Below, one piece after another: positions 10,425-22,373 of a stretch of 64,000 bases of DNA (positions within the stretch are counted from its first letter, which is position 1; every line of letters starts with the position of its first letter). Made by a program: the position numbers and the translations under genes. The notes under the pieces are model-generated. The model worked only from the letters and a program-made list of their open reading frames with translations. It made no database searches and was not told the origin of the DNA. Origin of the DNA: Lepas anatifera (taxonomy: Eukaryota > Arthropoda > Thecostraca > Lepadidae); NCBI GenBank assembly GCA_034440635.1, contig JAOTON010002098.1, positions 558,001-622,000 on the forward strand, given 5' to 3'.

Positions 10425-11200
10425 CACGCGCATTACGGGGTCTAGCATTGATTACGGGGGCGTACGCCCCTAGATCTCGAGAACCACGGTAGGTAGCGAA
10501 AACGGTAAACGGCGTTGCTCCCATCCACTTTCCATCGAAAACATTTGAACCATTTTTTTGTCGGTCACATTTAGGTCACGGAGGTCAAACATGCCCGTCA
10601 TAGGGGTAACATGTAAAATTCAGTTTTTCGGCATTACATCTGAACAAGTAAAGATAGAGCAAAACGACTTGAACTATATGAATCCTCTTAGCAAGCTGAA
10701 TCGAATGATATATAATTTGACCTTGCTAGGTCAAATCAAGGATTTGCCCTGACCTGAGGTCAGGTCAGGGTCAAATTATATAAAATGCATATCATTAGAA
10801 CCGAAGCCCAGGCGAGTCTAATGCAGCTAAAATAAATGCTCTATCACCATCCGTTACTGAGTTATTCCGTAAAACCATTTTTCCCATGTATTTCCAATGG
10901 AGAGGTCATGCCTCGTACCTGACCTTAGGTCATCGATATCAAAAATACCGGAACATATTTAGAGAACTCGGTGGGGCCATTATGCGATATGAGTTTCAAT
11001 CGATAAGTTCACCCTGCTCCGACTTATGCTATCTTAAACTTTTTTGAGGTCGGGTCACTTGACCTGTACTGATGACCTGACCTGAGATGACCTAACCTTA
11101 AAATTTTCACGAAGTTGTAAAATGATGAGGAAAGGTTACATACTCGGCGTACGCGCCGCTTTTCTACTATCTCCAAAACCCGAGGGGGCGGCGTATCGTG
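10425..11200 (+). mobile_element. TTAA-flanked AGGTCA-rich element, 776 bp copy
   Basis: TTAA is present at 10421-10424 and 11201-11204. The left end CACGCGCATTACGGGG is a slightly eroded family terminus; the right end (ggcggcgtatcgtg) is more decayed. The interior is collinear with 48014-48855 throughout, including the TTGACCTTGCTAGGTCAAAT and CCTGAGGTCAGGTCAGG blocks. Many single-base deletions relative to that copy show it is older. It has no coding capacity. Confidence 0.82.
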
Positions 11201-11204
11201 TTAA

Positions 11205-14200
11205 ACATTGGCATAAGCTTTGCCGACGACATTAAACTTACAAAGGCACCGACAAGAATGCTGCTCTTGCGAGGTATGCACATTGCACAAGTATCCTGCA
11301 TATATGTACTGTGATGTACGGGCACTGTTCATGATGTGTTGCGTAGATAGTGACTGCTGATAAGTGGATAAGGGATAGGATTTTCCATGCAGAATTTGTA
11401 TTTCCCTTATGCTAAGCGGACGGTCCAAGTTGAATTCTTCAGGACTGACTTTACGCCAGGGGAAAGGAAAACGGATGACCATGCAATGAGGGAGAACATT
11501 TTCCCAGTTCATCGTCGGGTTAGATAGGTGATGGAGTAGGTACGTCATATCTACTGCAATTCAGATTTAGTCCGGTCCGTATGCAATGTTTCTCCGGCAC
11601 ATCCAGGCTAATGCATTTGCACACCATGTTTATTAATCCGAATTCGATCCACATCCAAAACATTCGACGCATTCACCAAAATATGAGCCAAGGCCCAAAA
11701 TTGCCAAATTGTGAGGGCAATCCAACCCGATCCCATTATTCCATTAAAGGATGGGATTGGAAGGAGTATTCATTCAGGTATTTAATCCATGACGTTATTT
11801 TATGTGTAGCCGGTCATGTTTGTTTGGCAATCCAGAAGACAAGTTTCCTTCAGTTGGCACTATTCGTAAAAAGGTGACAAATAAGTATACATTTGTGTAA
11901 TGTCTATTGCATTCATAAGAGACTGCATTATACAGCCCTGTTCAGTTTTTATTATGAATAAGTGCACGGTAACATAATTAGAATAAATAATAAACTTCAA
12001 AGCTGAGTCTGCTTGCCCGATTCATGTGTAAGTCAGCATACTCTGTCACTAACTTGTGCTAACATTAGTCTCTAAGATTCCAGCGAAAACGAAGAGAACA
12101 TATAACATGGGAACATAAACCATAAGGAATATAAGGATTCTGGACGTAAACCGGAACAAACAGAAAGCCAGGAAATTCGAGGACCAAAAACATTACAAGC
12201 CTAAATTTGATTACTAGCAAGCAGGTCCCAAGTTTAGAAAACCATTAAAAATAGGTAAAATGACCCCCGTGACGTCCCACGACAGCATCACTAAACTTAT
12301 CCCCAAGTATGTTCTACATCTTGGCGTCAAGGCCCACACGAATCAAGCTCACCAACACAAGTCTTATACCCGAGTATGGTTCTACATCTTGGGCCACAGC
12401 CCACCAACACAACCCTAAATATCACCGCAAACTGTGCTTGATATATCACATAAAACCAGCTATGATCCTTAGAATACACTTTTCGAAAGACAAAATATTA
12501 AATATTGCTCCGAAGATATTCTTCTAGCCAAAGAAGAAGAACCATGTTTTTACTTCGGGAGTTACTCCCAAAAAACTACCCCCACCTCCAAAAAACAGGA
12601 TCTTACAGATCTGCAGCTGCTTGCATGTGATAAAAGTAGGGTGGGGGGAGGACGGGAAACCAAGTTAACTTCTCTCCGCTGCAAAATTTTAGTTTTAAAA
12701 CTTTCGGCTTGAAAACATTTTCACACAACAATAATCATTCTCGTTTCACTTTCTCACGGGTGGCTTCAGAAAACTAAAAATAGGAGACAGGTTTCCATTT
12801 TCCCAGACATCTGCCAATGACATAAGTTTGCTCAGTGTTTTGGATACCAAAAATATTTGGTTTCACTCTCGATTATATACTTTCAAAAAATTATTGTAGT
12901 TTGTCAAAGGCGACTCTAAGACATGCATAATAGGAGATATCTGCTATTTTGCAACATATTTTCTGATTCTTCGTTGGTTCTCTGCTTATCGAATAGGGAG
13001 AAAATGATGTATAGCTTCAGTCTTAGACTTCTGAACCACGATTTATCAGTTTCCTTATTAGATTTCTGGATAGGCGGCTCCAGTGTAAACAAATAGAAAG
13101 CTATTTGCCATTTTTTCATATAGCTCTTATGACGTGATGGGCATCTGATAGATGAAGAATTTGTCTTAAAGTATCAAGTCCACGACGATCTCGAGGCTAC
13201 CAAAGTGCAATATTCTTTGATTGTGCATTGTGTGCCCGAGGACATAAATAAGAGAAGGGGTTTCTCTTTCTAGCAATTGTTCGAATTGTGTTTCTAAAAG
13301 CTGGAAAACGTTACACTTCTCAATTCTAGATAAGAAATTACGAGGAACCATCCATTATCAAAAATTAGTTCTGAAGGGGCTGTTTCAAACAATAATATTT
13401 ATTTAAACAGAGGGTCATTCTTTGCCCAGGCACGTAAGAGTGTACATAATAAAAATAATGACGTATTTAGCTACTAAAAGGCTGGTCCACCCGACGAAGA
13501 TCCATCATGGTGTATGAGACCAGGCTCCTTCTCCACGCCGTTCTCCGGGTTCTCAGTGGAGATGGCGCTACCGGTTAGCCGCTTTTGGAAGAAAGCAAAA
13601 ATGCCTGCTGCAATTCAGCCACCAGTATGAGGCCATGACTCGCAGCAGTTACAAGGGTCAAGGCTCAGAATAGGTCTATTTTCAAGGCTGAGCTAGAATT
13701 CTAAAGACACAGCCGCCCTATTGTCCATGGTCTGGAGCCGGCCGCACCCAATCAAAAGCATAATGCACGCTTGTAGCCTTGAAATCGGAGTGAAATTGGC
13801 ATCCAAAGACGTATTCTCCATCTACCAGACGCAAAATATAGATGAAAGACATCAAAAGAAGTGTATGGAAAAGTGAAGGATCCCTTCCAATTCATACTGT
13901 GGCCACCCCGTCCAAGTTACAATAAGAAAAGCGATAAATAACGGTTTAGAAGCCAGGACCTGACATCGTAAACAGTTCTCATATCTTATGAGCATAGACC
14001 ACGATCGTTAACATACATGGGAAAAATATCACAATATTTTTCATGCTCTGAAGTCGCTTAATGGAATGATGATACTGCTTTTATGCATTTATAACTTTAT
14101 AACTGAGGCGGTTATCTATCTTTCAGTTATCAGAAGCATTTAGCAAATTAAGGTCATCGACAGAATCCCCTGAGAAAGTGACTATCAGACCCCCCCCCAT

Positions 14201-14561
14201 TTTCCAAGTTCTGGACCTGCCATTGATAAAGCAAAATGTGAGAAGAACAAGCGTGGTTTGTCGCAAGTTAAGTTTGTTTACCCAAATATCTTAAATAGTT
14301 TACTCTGAGATAGAAATAGCCCGCTGTGGTGTCAACACCGTGCCGCTAGACGTGCAAGTTTCCGCCAATTTGTAAGATATTGGTTTTTCGGCGTGGAAGG
14401 TTTTTAAGGACCTCAAAAGCTGTGTGTGTACGTTCTTATGGTTAGCGGAGCAACTGGGGGGCGGTGCTTTTTCGATTTTCAAAAAGATTATCTAAAGGAT
14501 CATGGCTCACACAAGGTATAACACCGTTTTTCCTTTCAACCAGCCACAGTATATTCGCCTT
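11205..14561. other. 3.3 kb intergenic, no supported gene
   Basis: No recognised transposon end, RNA or gene. A minus-strand frame at 11201-11548 (115 codons) has protein-like stretches (for example NWENVLPHCMV) but nothing I can identify, and it begins in transposon flank. At 12305-12420 the phrase aagtatg(g)ttctacatcttgg recurs. The part just below 14562 is the expected 3' untranslated region of the fucosyltransferase; I found no convincing polyadenylation signal close to the stop. Confidence 0.4.
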
Positions 14562-15758
14562 TCACACTGCAGCTGCTGGTAGTTCCAACCACGGCCCCGG
14601 CCAGTAAGCCTTCTGTTTCTCCCAAACGCGAAACCTCCACTGAGGATCTTTCGAAATCACCAGTTCCCCTCCACTCAGCAGGGCACCGCTCAGCGCGAAG
14701 GTGCCGTAGGTCATCAGCGTGTGGTTGCAGTTGGCCAGTAAGGCCAAATCCAGCATGTGCGGGTGCTTATCGTCCCCGGGAAAGAAAATCACGTCACTGA
14801 GCGATGCCAGATGCTTTCGACACCAGGGCATGTCGTCGCTGACGACAAGAAAGACCACGTTGCTGTAGTGACGGCGAAAGTGCTGCATGCCGCGCTGGAA
14901 GTAGTCGGCGTCGTTTGCTTCCATCCAGACGCCATCCATGTTGAACATGGCGTCCCTGTAGTCCGTTTTCCTTGCGTGCACGCCAACAAAGGTGACGTCA
15001 TCACCGACGTCATCTTCAGATGTGACGGAGCGCCGAACCTGATGCAGGTATGATTGTATGACTCGGGTGACTTCAGCGCTAAAGCGTAGCTCTTGACGAA
15101 GGTCATCAACATGTGCGAGCATGTTCTCATACGCCGTAGTGGATATGTTAATAGGAAAGCCTTCGACATACACCCATCCTTTTTCCGGAAAATCCAGCCA
15201 GGAATCAGCAATATCCCCATAATTGATAACTTTCCTTGTCTTCCACTGTTCCAAACAGTCCATGAGCAGCAAGTCCAAATCACCTCGTTCCGCGGTCATG
15301 TGAGGAAAAAAACCTTCAAAAGCTTCAATCATATTCTGCGCTGCCAGGAAAGTTGCCAGATTCTTTTTGGCCAGAGCCCAAGTCGCCATATACTGGTAGA
15401 GCATGTTCCCTGTCCTGCCGCCGGCGTAGGGTATGACTGCTCGTGATGGACAAACGTGAGGTCTCTTCATAGCTCTTTCACTGCGCAATTGCTCTGGGTC
15501 AGTTGAAGAGTAAATGGTCCTCATGACGTCACCGAGAGTCAACTGACGAAGTCTTTGAGATGGAGTCTTCAGTTTATGATGAGGCGCCTCAACGACACGA
15601 TTGCCAATGGCTCTGTCAGTTTTTCGCGTGTTGCTATAGTTGAATTCGCGCCAGGTGGGTACAACGGTAATGATTATCATGAGAGCAGCCATCGATGCCC
15701 ACAAGGACACTTTTCGAAGACTAGGCATCCTGCAGCACCGGTGATACCGCGGCATCAT
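14562..15758 (-). CDS. GT11 alpha-1,2-fucosyltransferase (Golgi, type II membrane)
   Basis: An intact 398-codon single-exon frame. The family transfers fucose from GDP-fucose in alpha-1,2 linkage to terminal galactose of glycans in the Golgi lumen. The layout fits a type II membrane protein: a basic N-terminus (1-16), one hydrophobic segment (about 17-35), a stem (37-105) and a catalytic domain. Family motifs are GGRTGNMLYQY (113-123), VHARKTDY (260-267, the HxRRxDY signature with K at the second basic position), DYFQRGM (285-291), VFLVVSDDMPWC (302-313) and CNHTLMTYGTFALSGALLSGG (344-364, only key residues needed: N345, H346, T347, G352, F354). Sequons occur at N204 and N345. The start at 15758 has a good context (gcc before ATG) and an in-frame TAG lies 21 bases upstream. 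Length is normal for the family. A tandem repeat lies immediately upstream. The acceptor sugar cannot be predicted. Confidence 0.93.
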   Translation of the reverse strand: MMPRYHRCCRMPSLRKVSLWASMAALMIIITVVPTWREFNYSNTRKTDRAIGNRVVEAPHHKLKTPSQRLRQLTLGDVMRTIYSSTDPEQLRSERAMKRPHVCPSRAVIPYAGGRTGNMLYQYMATWALAKKNLATFLAAQNMIEAFEGFFPHMTAERGDLDLLLMDCLEQWKTRKVINYGDIADSWLDFPEKGWVYVEGFPINISTTAYENMLAHVDDLRQELRFSAEVTRVIQSYLHQVRRSVTSEDDVGDDVTFVGVHARKTDYRDAMFNMDGVWMEANDADYFQRGMQHFRRHYSNVVFLVVSDDMPWCRKHLASLSDVIFFPGDDKHPHMLDLALLANCNHTLMTYGTFALSGALLSGGELVISKDPQWRFRVWEKQKAYWPGPWLELPAAAV

Positions 15759-15819
15759 GGCGCCAAATCGGGACTATCGACCCTCACGGCAATCACCTTT
15801 CCCCATGCTCGTAATCCAC

Positions 15820-16215
15820 TCAACACTGCGTCCACTCCGTACTGAGTGCCTCCGGGTCCACTCCGTAGTCAGTGCCTCCGGGTCCACTCCGTAGTCAGTG
15901 CCTCCGGGTCCACTCCGTAGTCAGTGCCTCCGGGTCCACTCCGTGGTCGGTGCCTCCGGGTCCACTCCGTAGTCAGTGCCTCCGGGTCCCACTCTGTACT
16001 CAGGTGCTCTCCGGGTCCACTCCGTAGTCAGTGCCTCCGGGTCCACTCTGTAGTCAGTGCCTCCGGGTCCACTCCTGGTCAGTGCCACCGGTCCCATTCC
16101 GTGCTCAGCGATACTTACTTCCACTACTCAGGCAGTGCCACTCCCCGTCTACTCTGTGTTCAGTGCCACTCCAGGCTCAGCTCCGCTCCCCGTCCACTCT
16201 GTGTTCAGCGCGACA
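15820..16215. repeat. 26-bp minisatellite upstream of the fucosyltransferase
   Basis: From about 15846 to 16090 the unit gtgcctccgggtccactccg plus tagtca repeats every 26 bp, about nine copies, with small indels near 15990-16015. More degenerate units (gtgccactcc...actctgtgttca) continue to about 16215. The array lies within about 60-90 bp of the fucosyltransferase start, so it occupies its promoter or 5' untranslated region. Open frames through it are repeat artefacts. Confidence 0.88.
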
Positions 16216-16623
16216 TTACCTCCACTCTTCGGGCAGTATCACTCCACATCCTATGAGGTTGGCCTGAGCGGTCGAACTGCCGAGTCATTGCCGTGGATGA
16301 TGGGAAGAGAAAGCCGCCAGGGGCGCACCAAGAAGCCCATCGAGCCGTTATGTCACCGAATTCCAATTCTTCAGATTTCGGGCTCTTTACCATTTAAAGG
16401 CTGCTTGCTACGCACTTATTTCCCCCTGAAAGACAGTGCCTGGAGCCGCCCCTGCCTGCCGGCTTGCACGGTACCGCTACGTGATGGCGCAAGCAGGGCG
16501 AATCGCTACCGCCACCTCGCGCTACACTGCTCACTCCCTGCACTGTTCGTGCGTAACAAGAGGTGTTCATTGGCACCGGGGCATGTTTTTCGATTGATAT
16601 TTGTTCAGGGTTAAGAAAGGTGC

Positions 16624-16728
16624 ATGCAGAGACCCTGGTGGCTCACAGGTATCACCTGTAGTACCTGGCCGGACCTTCTGGCTGTACTTTTGGCCTCACT
16701 ATGCGTCTTTACTCCCACGGACCAGCAG
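16624..16728 (+). CDS. Candidate first coding exon with signal peptide
   Basis: ATG at 16624 opens 35 codons that end exactly at CAG followed by GTAAGG (donor at 16729), a near-consensus splice donor. The 35 residues have a short N-terminal region, a hydrophobic core (LLAVLLASLCVF, about 18-29) and a polar end TPTDQQ, as in a secretory signal peptide. The frame stays open to 16884 beyond the donor, but that part is glycine-rich and less protein-like. It is divergent from the fucosyltransferase. The start context is weak and no downstream exon is identified. The product is unknown; chance occurrence is possible. Confidence 0.35.
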
Positions 16729-17835
16729 GTAAGGGAAATCGAGGACAATTTCGCTCTGGCTGATCCCCTCTGCCTCGTACGCGGGGATGTGGGGAGCGGC
16801 GGGGGAGGGAGGGTCTTGGTTCTATCTTTAGATGGCAGCTGTGAGCCAGGGGAAACAGTGGAGATTCACTGGCAAGACAAATAAATAAGTAACATTGGTC
16901 AAAGCTCACATGTTTTTGTTACAAGCTGCCTAAAATATAATATTGAATGATTAAAGAAAGCTCTAACATGGCCATCGGTTTATCAAGCCTCATCGAGATC
17001 TGCATTAGCTAGAGGAAGCGCGTCCGACCTCTCGAAGGAGGTCTATTTTCATGGGAGAAAATAGTGATGGTGAATGTGAGTTACTGGACTGCGGAGCTTT
17101 CGCTCCTGTCGAAATCTACAATAATCAATATTAAAATTTGGCTGCAGGCTATTACTCTATGAGAAAATATTATAGAACAAAGCAGCCTGTTTGCATCATC
17201 GGTAAACACAAACCAAATACACGACTTCACTGACTTGCTCTGCATTCGATAGATGTGCATCCAAGTTTACACTACTGTCGCGGCTAACGTCGATTGAACT
17301 CCCCTCCCCTATAAAAATTAGAGAAACAACAAGAAAACCAGTCATTGATAGATCGCACAAACAGCAGGAGCAGTCAGTTCCTGCTCCATTAAAACAATGT
17401 TTCGAGTTCAGTCACAAAGCACATTATCTATTTGGCCCCAAAATAATGTACTGTGTAATTGAATAAACATTGCTGTCTATTTTCTGGTAGTCACATACTT
17501 ATTACCTGATTCGGTCCGTCTATTGGCTGGTGGTCCGCTTTATTATTTCATTGTCTCGGCTGTTGTATTTGGAGGTGTGCAATGCACACTGTGCATGCAT
17601 GTATGTTTGGTTGACTGTCCGTTCATTTTTGTGGCCGTCTAGATGTTCTGTATGTACAGCCCCCTGCAGTTGAATCTGTACACACTAGGCTCGGCAGTTT
17701 TGTGCTAAATTCTGGACAACTGTTGCTCCCTTGGCCATGATGAAATATACAGCATATGTGTCTTGCCCTTGGCTTTATATATTGTCCTAAAAACTGGACT
17801 CCGGTTTCGTAATTTGAAAATAATTTGCGGAAAAT
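16729..17835. other. Possible first intron / intergenic
   Basis: If the exon at 16624 is real, this is the start of its intron. I see no further exon, transposon end or RNA gene here. Confidence 0.4.
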
Positions 17836-18245
17836 ATTTTTGATGGTTGTCCCGTGACAATTTATTTTTCCGCTATTAATTTCTAAGAAATGAGGCTTCC
17901 GAGTATAAGTGGGTACCTAACACTGGTCAACAGCCAAATGGATCCGGCACGTGAACACCTGTTTCTGTCTATTTCGATGCCGCTGATTTCAAATTTAGTA
18001 GCCGTGTTTTGCCATCGGACCTGGTTTCTTCTCCAGAGCATACCTGTTGTATAGCCCCGACACTTTCCACACACTGTTATCAGCCTAGCCTTTTGTGGAA
18101 AAATATAGATCAAGGATGTCGAGAATCCGGCTTATCTGCACCCAGACAGTGCAGCTTATCAATATACATGTGAATTTATTGTAACGAAAGACTACCTCGC
18201 ATTCAAGTGCATGAACATTGTACACTGAACAAGGTTTGCGCTCGG
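17836..18245 (-). repeat. Dispersed repeat, inverted partner of 24255-24665
   Basis: About 400 bp match the reverse complement of 24255-24665 with few differences (shared landmarks: ggttgtcccgtgacaattta, catttggctgttgacc, gccccgacactttccacac, tacatgtgaatttattg). No terminal repeats or coding capacity are visible. The family is unknown. Confidence 0.85.
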
Positions 18246-18911
18246 TCGCACAAGCTCGCCGGTATTGTAGACCGAGAAGTGACGTCGCAATATTATATGA
18301 TGAGGATTTTATGTCAGAGTCACCTCCCTTGAAGGTCGAGTCTAAGTAAAAAGTCACAGGTCAAGGTCATACCACCATTTCAAGGTCATTGACCCTAGTG
18401 CCTTTGGTCGGATGATGGCGCCTAATATGAAGTATAGCATGCTATGACGTCATACGCTAGGTCACTCAATCTTGAGCTCAAAGTCGCAGGTTCAAGACAA
18501 AGGTCATGGGTCAAGGTCAAACCTTATTTTCCGCCCGACGGTTGCCATAGTGCTAGTTGCAGTACACGTTATAGGCAAAATGTAATATTTTGACGTCAAA
18601 TGTCAATGACCTTGAACGACCTTGGCCTGAAAGTTTCAGAAAACATTGCCTCAGACCTTTCCTCTGTTACTTCAGGCCACTTTCTCTCCATATCCGGTTT
18701 CTCATCACATAATCACGGCATTTCCCAATGGCTACCCTGCACATACAGAATTTGACCTATATGGCCTCGTTTTACCTTGAATATATTGACCTAGGTCTAT
18801 GAAAATCGGGTTTAAGGTAGAATACCCTAGCCTCCACATACACCTAAACGTTCATTTTCCTAGACCTCTTGGGTTTTGCACTGACAATGTCACTGATGCC
18901 AAGAAGCGAAA
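18246..18911. other. AGGTCA/TGACC-rich segment
   Basis: Contains many AAGGTCA/TGACCTT motifs (for example caggtcaaggtcat near 18357, tgggtcaaggtcaaacc near 18509, tgaccttgaacgaccttgg near 18606). TTAA ends like those of the other AGGTCA-rich elements were not found, so this may be an older fragment of the same or a similar family. Confidence 0.5.
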
Positions 18912-19035
18912 TTTCAGGGGGCGTGGCCATTTCAGGGGCGCCGAGGGTCGATGGCAGGGGGAGGCACGTACTCTCTTTGCCCCCTGGATCTGCCTATGGG
19001 GCACGTGTCCATTTTGCCGTCCCCCTGGATCCGCC
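18912..19035. repeat. Fragment of GGATCC-type C/G-rich repeat
   Basis: The text tttcagggggcgtgg...ccccctggatctgccta...ccccctggatccgcctatgg carries two copies of the cctggat(c)cgcctatg terminus seen in the GGATCC-type family, one after the other. Confidence 0.5.
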
Positions 19036-19149
19036 TATGGCCGCATTCCTTTTTAGCCCGGGAAACTGACATATTGAAATAATTTGGTAGACATAAGCCT
19101 TTATTTGTTTCAAGCTGTCTGAAATTCCAGTTTGAATGTACGATGGAAA

Positions 19150-19300
19150 ATGCGTTTCCAAACATAAGCATCGCCACTGGCAAAAAAGTGAGGGGGGCAG
19201 CAAACTTCAACCTGATACTGACTACAAACTTTGCTCTTTGGGACCAAAAACCCTTCGAATTTGGGCTCCTCGCTGCCTTCTGCAGCGGCTGGTTATAAGC
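19150..19300 (+). repeat. Dispersed repeat, partner of 24085-24225
   Basis: Shares cataagc.tcgcca..ggcaaaaa, aacttcaacctgat.ctgac and accaaaaac...tcgaatttgggct with 24085-24225 in the same orientation. It has no coding content. Confidence 0.75.
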
Positions 19301-19827
19301 CGCTGCCACATACCAGACATAAAACACGTATAATTCACCGCTTACCATGATATTCCCGGGGCCTACTAACGTTGTTTACCTTTCGGAATCCATCTTTCGC
19401 GGCCATCTTGGATGGCACACTAGCGCCTCTGGTGAGCGTGCCCGGGGACAATTTTATTTTTGATCCACGACAAAAGTTAAATTTTGTTGACCAGTGTAAT
19501 CGATAGCTGGGAGCAAAACACCCAAGCTGCACAGTGAATCATGGCTCTACAGGCAGTAGTTGGCTCAGTGAGCGACGCTCACACTATAACCAAAACTTCT
19601 GAGCCTAGTTAGTGTGTACAGATGCAATTGCAGGGCGCTGTACATATATACGTTAAATGCCTAACAAACTGAAATTCGTGTACGATGTTCTTACTTAGCC
19701 ACACCAATTTCTTTTAGTAACAAAAATGTCCCCGGATATTTGCCCAATGAATAAGTATTCTTGGACACCATGCAAACGTTACAAGAGTAGTTTATGGGTT
19801 TGCGTGGTGTCTAAGGTGATGCATGAT
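19301..19827. other. Intergenic, nothing recognised
   Basis: No gene, RNA or clear repeat was found in this stretch. Confidence 0.45.
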
Positions 19828-19831
19828 TTAA

Positions 19832-20797
19832 CCTGCCCCACCGAGGGGCCATCGATGGCCCCTAAGGTTTTTCGAGATAGCAGAAAACGACGAGGCGCAG
19901 CACCGCGGTTGAGGGCTCTACCTCTCCTGCATTTTTCCATCATCCTGAAATTTTTATCCCGGGTAACCCAAGGTCAGGTCCAGACGAGGTCACCAAGGTC
20001 ACCTCACTTCAACTTTAGGCTCTGTAAGAGCTACATTTCAAGTCGATTGATTTGAAACTTCCTACACTTCATGCCCTCCAGGGTCTACAAGGTGTATATC
20101 CGGGATTTTTCGATTTCGTGCCTGAGGTCAGGTCCGAGGCGACCTCTCCCATTGGAAAGCATGGGGAAGCTGTTTCTGATATAAAAGCCACAAAATGATT
20201 GCAAATACTCAGACTGCTCAGAACAGCGTTTTTGGACACCCTTTCACGGATCCCAGGGGTCATATTTGACTTTGACTTTCCAAGGTCATCCAAGGTCACC
20301 AGAGGTCAAAAACAGTATTTTGACAATAACTTTTGACCTAATTAGCTAGGCAGTGAAAAAACACCATCGTGTTTGTCTTGTCACTGGCTTTCATTTGGTA
20401 TACGGCAGGTCACTTTTGACCTTTCGTGACCTCAGGTCATATTAGGTCACGAGGCGACCTCTGGAGGTCAAACAACTGGCGGGAGGTCTTTACGTTCCAT
20501 AGCGAAAAATTAATGGAAATTTGCTATCAAATGTACTTTACCAGGCCTCATAGCTCTAATGACATAGAGTTATGCCCAGTTTGTTAATCATTGCATATTT
20601 GAGTGAAAATAGCCGATCTTGACCTAATTTGACCTCTGGAGGTCAAACCATTGACCTGAGCACTAAAACATGTAAGTAATTTCTTACTGAATTCACGCGA
20701 GCTTTCTATTGCACTTTGCGATTTGCGCTAACGCCCATATTTTCAGAGTTAGGGGGCCATCGATCCCCCGGTGGCAGGTGGCACCGACCCCGTGGGG
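19832..20797 (+). mobile_element. Compact TTAA element, 966-bp type
   Basis: TTAA is present at 19828-19831 and 20798-20801. The ends are CCTGCCCCACCGAGGGGCC and, on the right, ...gaccccgtgggg, eroded relative to 5869-9005. The interior is collinear with the outer parts of that copy and gives the uninterrupted reference that proves its nested insertions. It is dense in AGGTCA/TGACCT (for example aaggtcatccaaggtcaccagaggtca near 20281). No transposase is present. Confidence 0.83.
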
Positions 20798-20801
20798 TTA
20801 A

Positions 20802-22373
20802 TGCTGAGGGTAGGAGGATATCCTTGGTTCATAAGCATGTCATAATTTAGAGGAGCGAGAGAAAAACGATGGCGGGCAGCAGTGTGAACCAGACAAATTT
20901 TAGCCAAACATTCTGACATTTCGTAGTTTTTTTCGGTGACTTGTCAACTTGCAAATGGGCACACGGGAAAGGGAAGTGCACTCCTGCCTACCTACTAATG
21001 AGCAGGTATTGTTTTGTATATTAGAGGTCAGCATGGGACAATATGTTAAAAACCATACCATCCCATCCCACCCAAACCTTCCCCGGCCTACTCCGTTCTT
21101 CTAAAAATATCCAATGCAAGGACCCACTCCATCGCATTCCGCTGTGCGCTATATGGTTGCAGACACTATCGACAAATTGAGCCCAGCTTTTTCATAATCC
21201 ATTTGTATTTGCTGCAAACGCTTCAACACATGCGGGGGATTTTCAAGCACCGCCGTCACGAACATGAAGCAATGAAGACTATGGAAGGCGACAGCCAAGA
21301 TTAGAAAGGATTAAGGTAAAGGAAGGCGAGACCGTGAGATGCTACGTGGAGGGGTCACTGCTACCCAAAGCGCATTCGCTCGCTGCCTCCAGATGGGTTA
21401 AGGGTCGATGTTATCTATGGATTCAATCACATTCCGCCTTTCTTTCTTTATGAAACATTATCCTATTGTGCCCTATTCAAATAATTGGAACATTCGTCCC
21501 ATATAGTTCCGTAATTTCGTTCCGTGTTCTGTCCCATGTAGGCCTCCAACATGCATACATACTCCGATCTATGTACGGAAAGCCCGTGGTACCATGCATT
21601 CCTCACTCCCTTGCAAGGGAGGATTCCTCCCGGTTGCAAGGTCAAGGACACCTAACCAAGCCGGTAAGGATGACGTCTGTGAAAAAGGACATGACAGATA
21701 TATCTGCTGTGTTTACCAATCAAGACATAAGTGTTTCACCAGTGTCGGCCGAGGCTTGTGTCAAGGCTCATCTCGTATGCAGCATTTGTACTGCGGGCGT
21801 CAGTCTGCCATGGCCAGCACGATGGGTGAGATGTTTCCACACGACTGCTGAGTCGCCGGTGAGGCTCGGTGATGACGGCAGCTGCCATTGCCAGATCTCG
21901 CGCAGCTGCACCCAGCGCGTGACCGCGGCACACCTGGGCAGCAGGAGGGATTCTGGGCGCCGCCGGCATGCTTTTTAGGATTTATCACAGATAACTATCT
22001 GAAAAATACTACTCAAATACCTGAAAACAACATCTGTAAAATATTTCTGAACTACTTGCAGAAAAAAACATGATAAATACTACTCAAATACTTGCAGAAC
22101 ATATCTGAACATGCTTCTGAAATTCTTTAGAAAACATAAACTTATGAAATGCTCACAGAAGATGGCCAGGACTTCCTCGACCCTTTACATTGATAAAACT
22201 GTGGGAAGTTCGCCAGGAATGCTGTTTTCCTTGCAGTCAGCTGTGCCGCAATGCACGTATTTTGCACCTGCTTGTACCCTACTAAAGGATTGGTCAACTA
22301 AAAGGACCGTGATAATGCATGATGTACGAGCCAGAGTAAGTTTATATATGAGCTAGCAGCTCCTCTTCATGCA
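20802..22373. other. Intergenic, no supported gene
   Basis: Several overlapping open frames occur at 21466-21988 in both strands (longest 170 codons), but none has a recognisable domain and they shadow each other in a GC-richer patch. At 22000-22110 atactactcaaatac.tg..gaaca recurs twice. A phrase near 20955 (cacacgggaaaggg...cctacctactaat) belongs to the small MITE family seen at 7445. Confidence 0.4.

Noticed and set aside
14789..15283. 164-codon second frame within the fucosyltransferase
   Set aside because: It lies out of frame inside the well-supported GT11 coding region and has no independent features.
21466..21978. 170-codon plus frame as a gene
   Set aside because: Competing frames overlap on both strands, with no domain, no coding-like periodicity and no splice context I could support.
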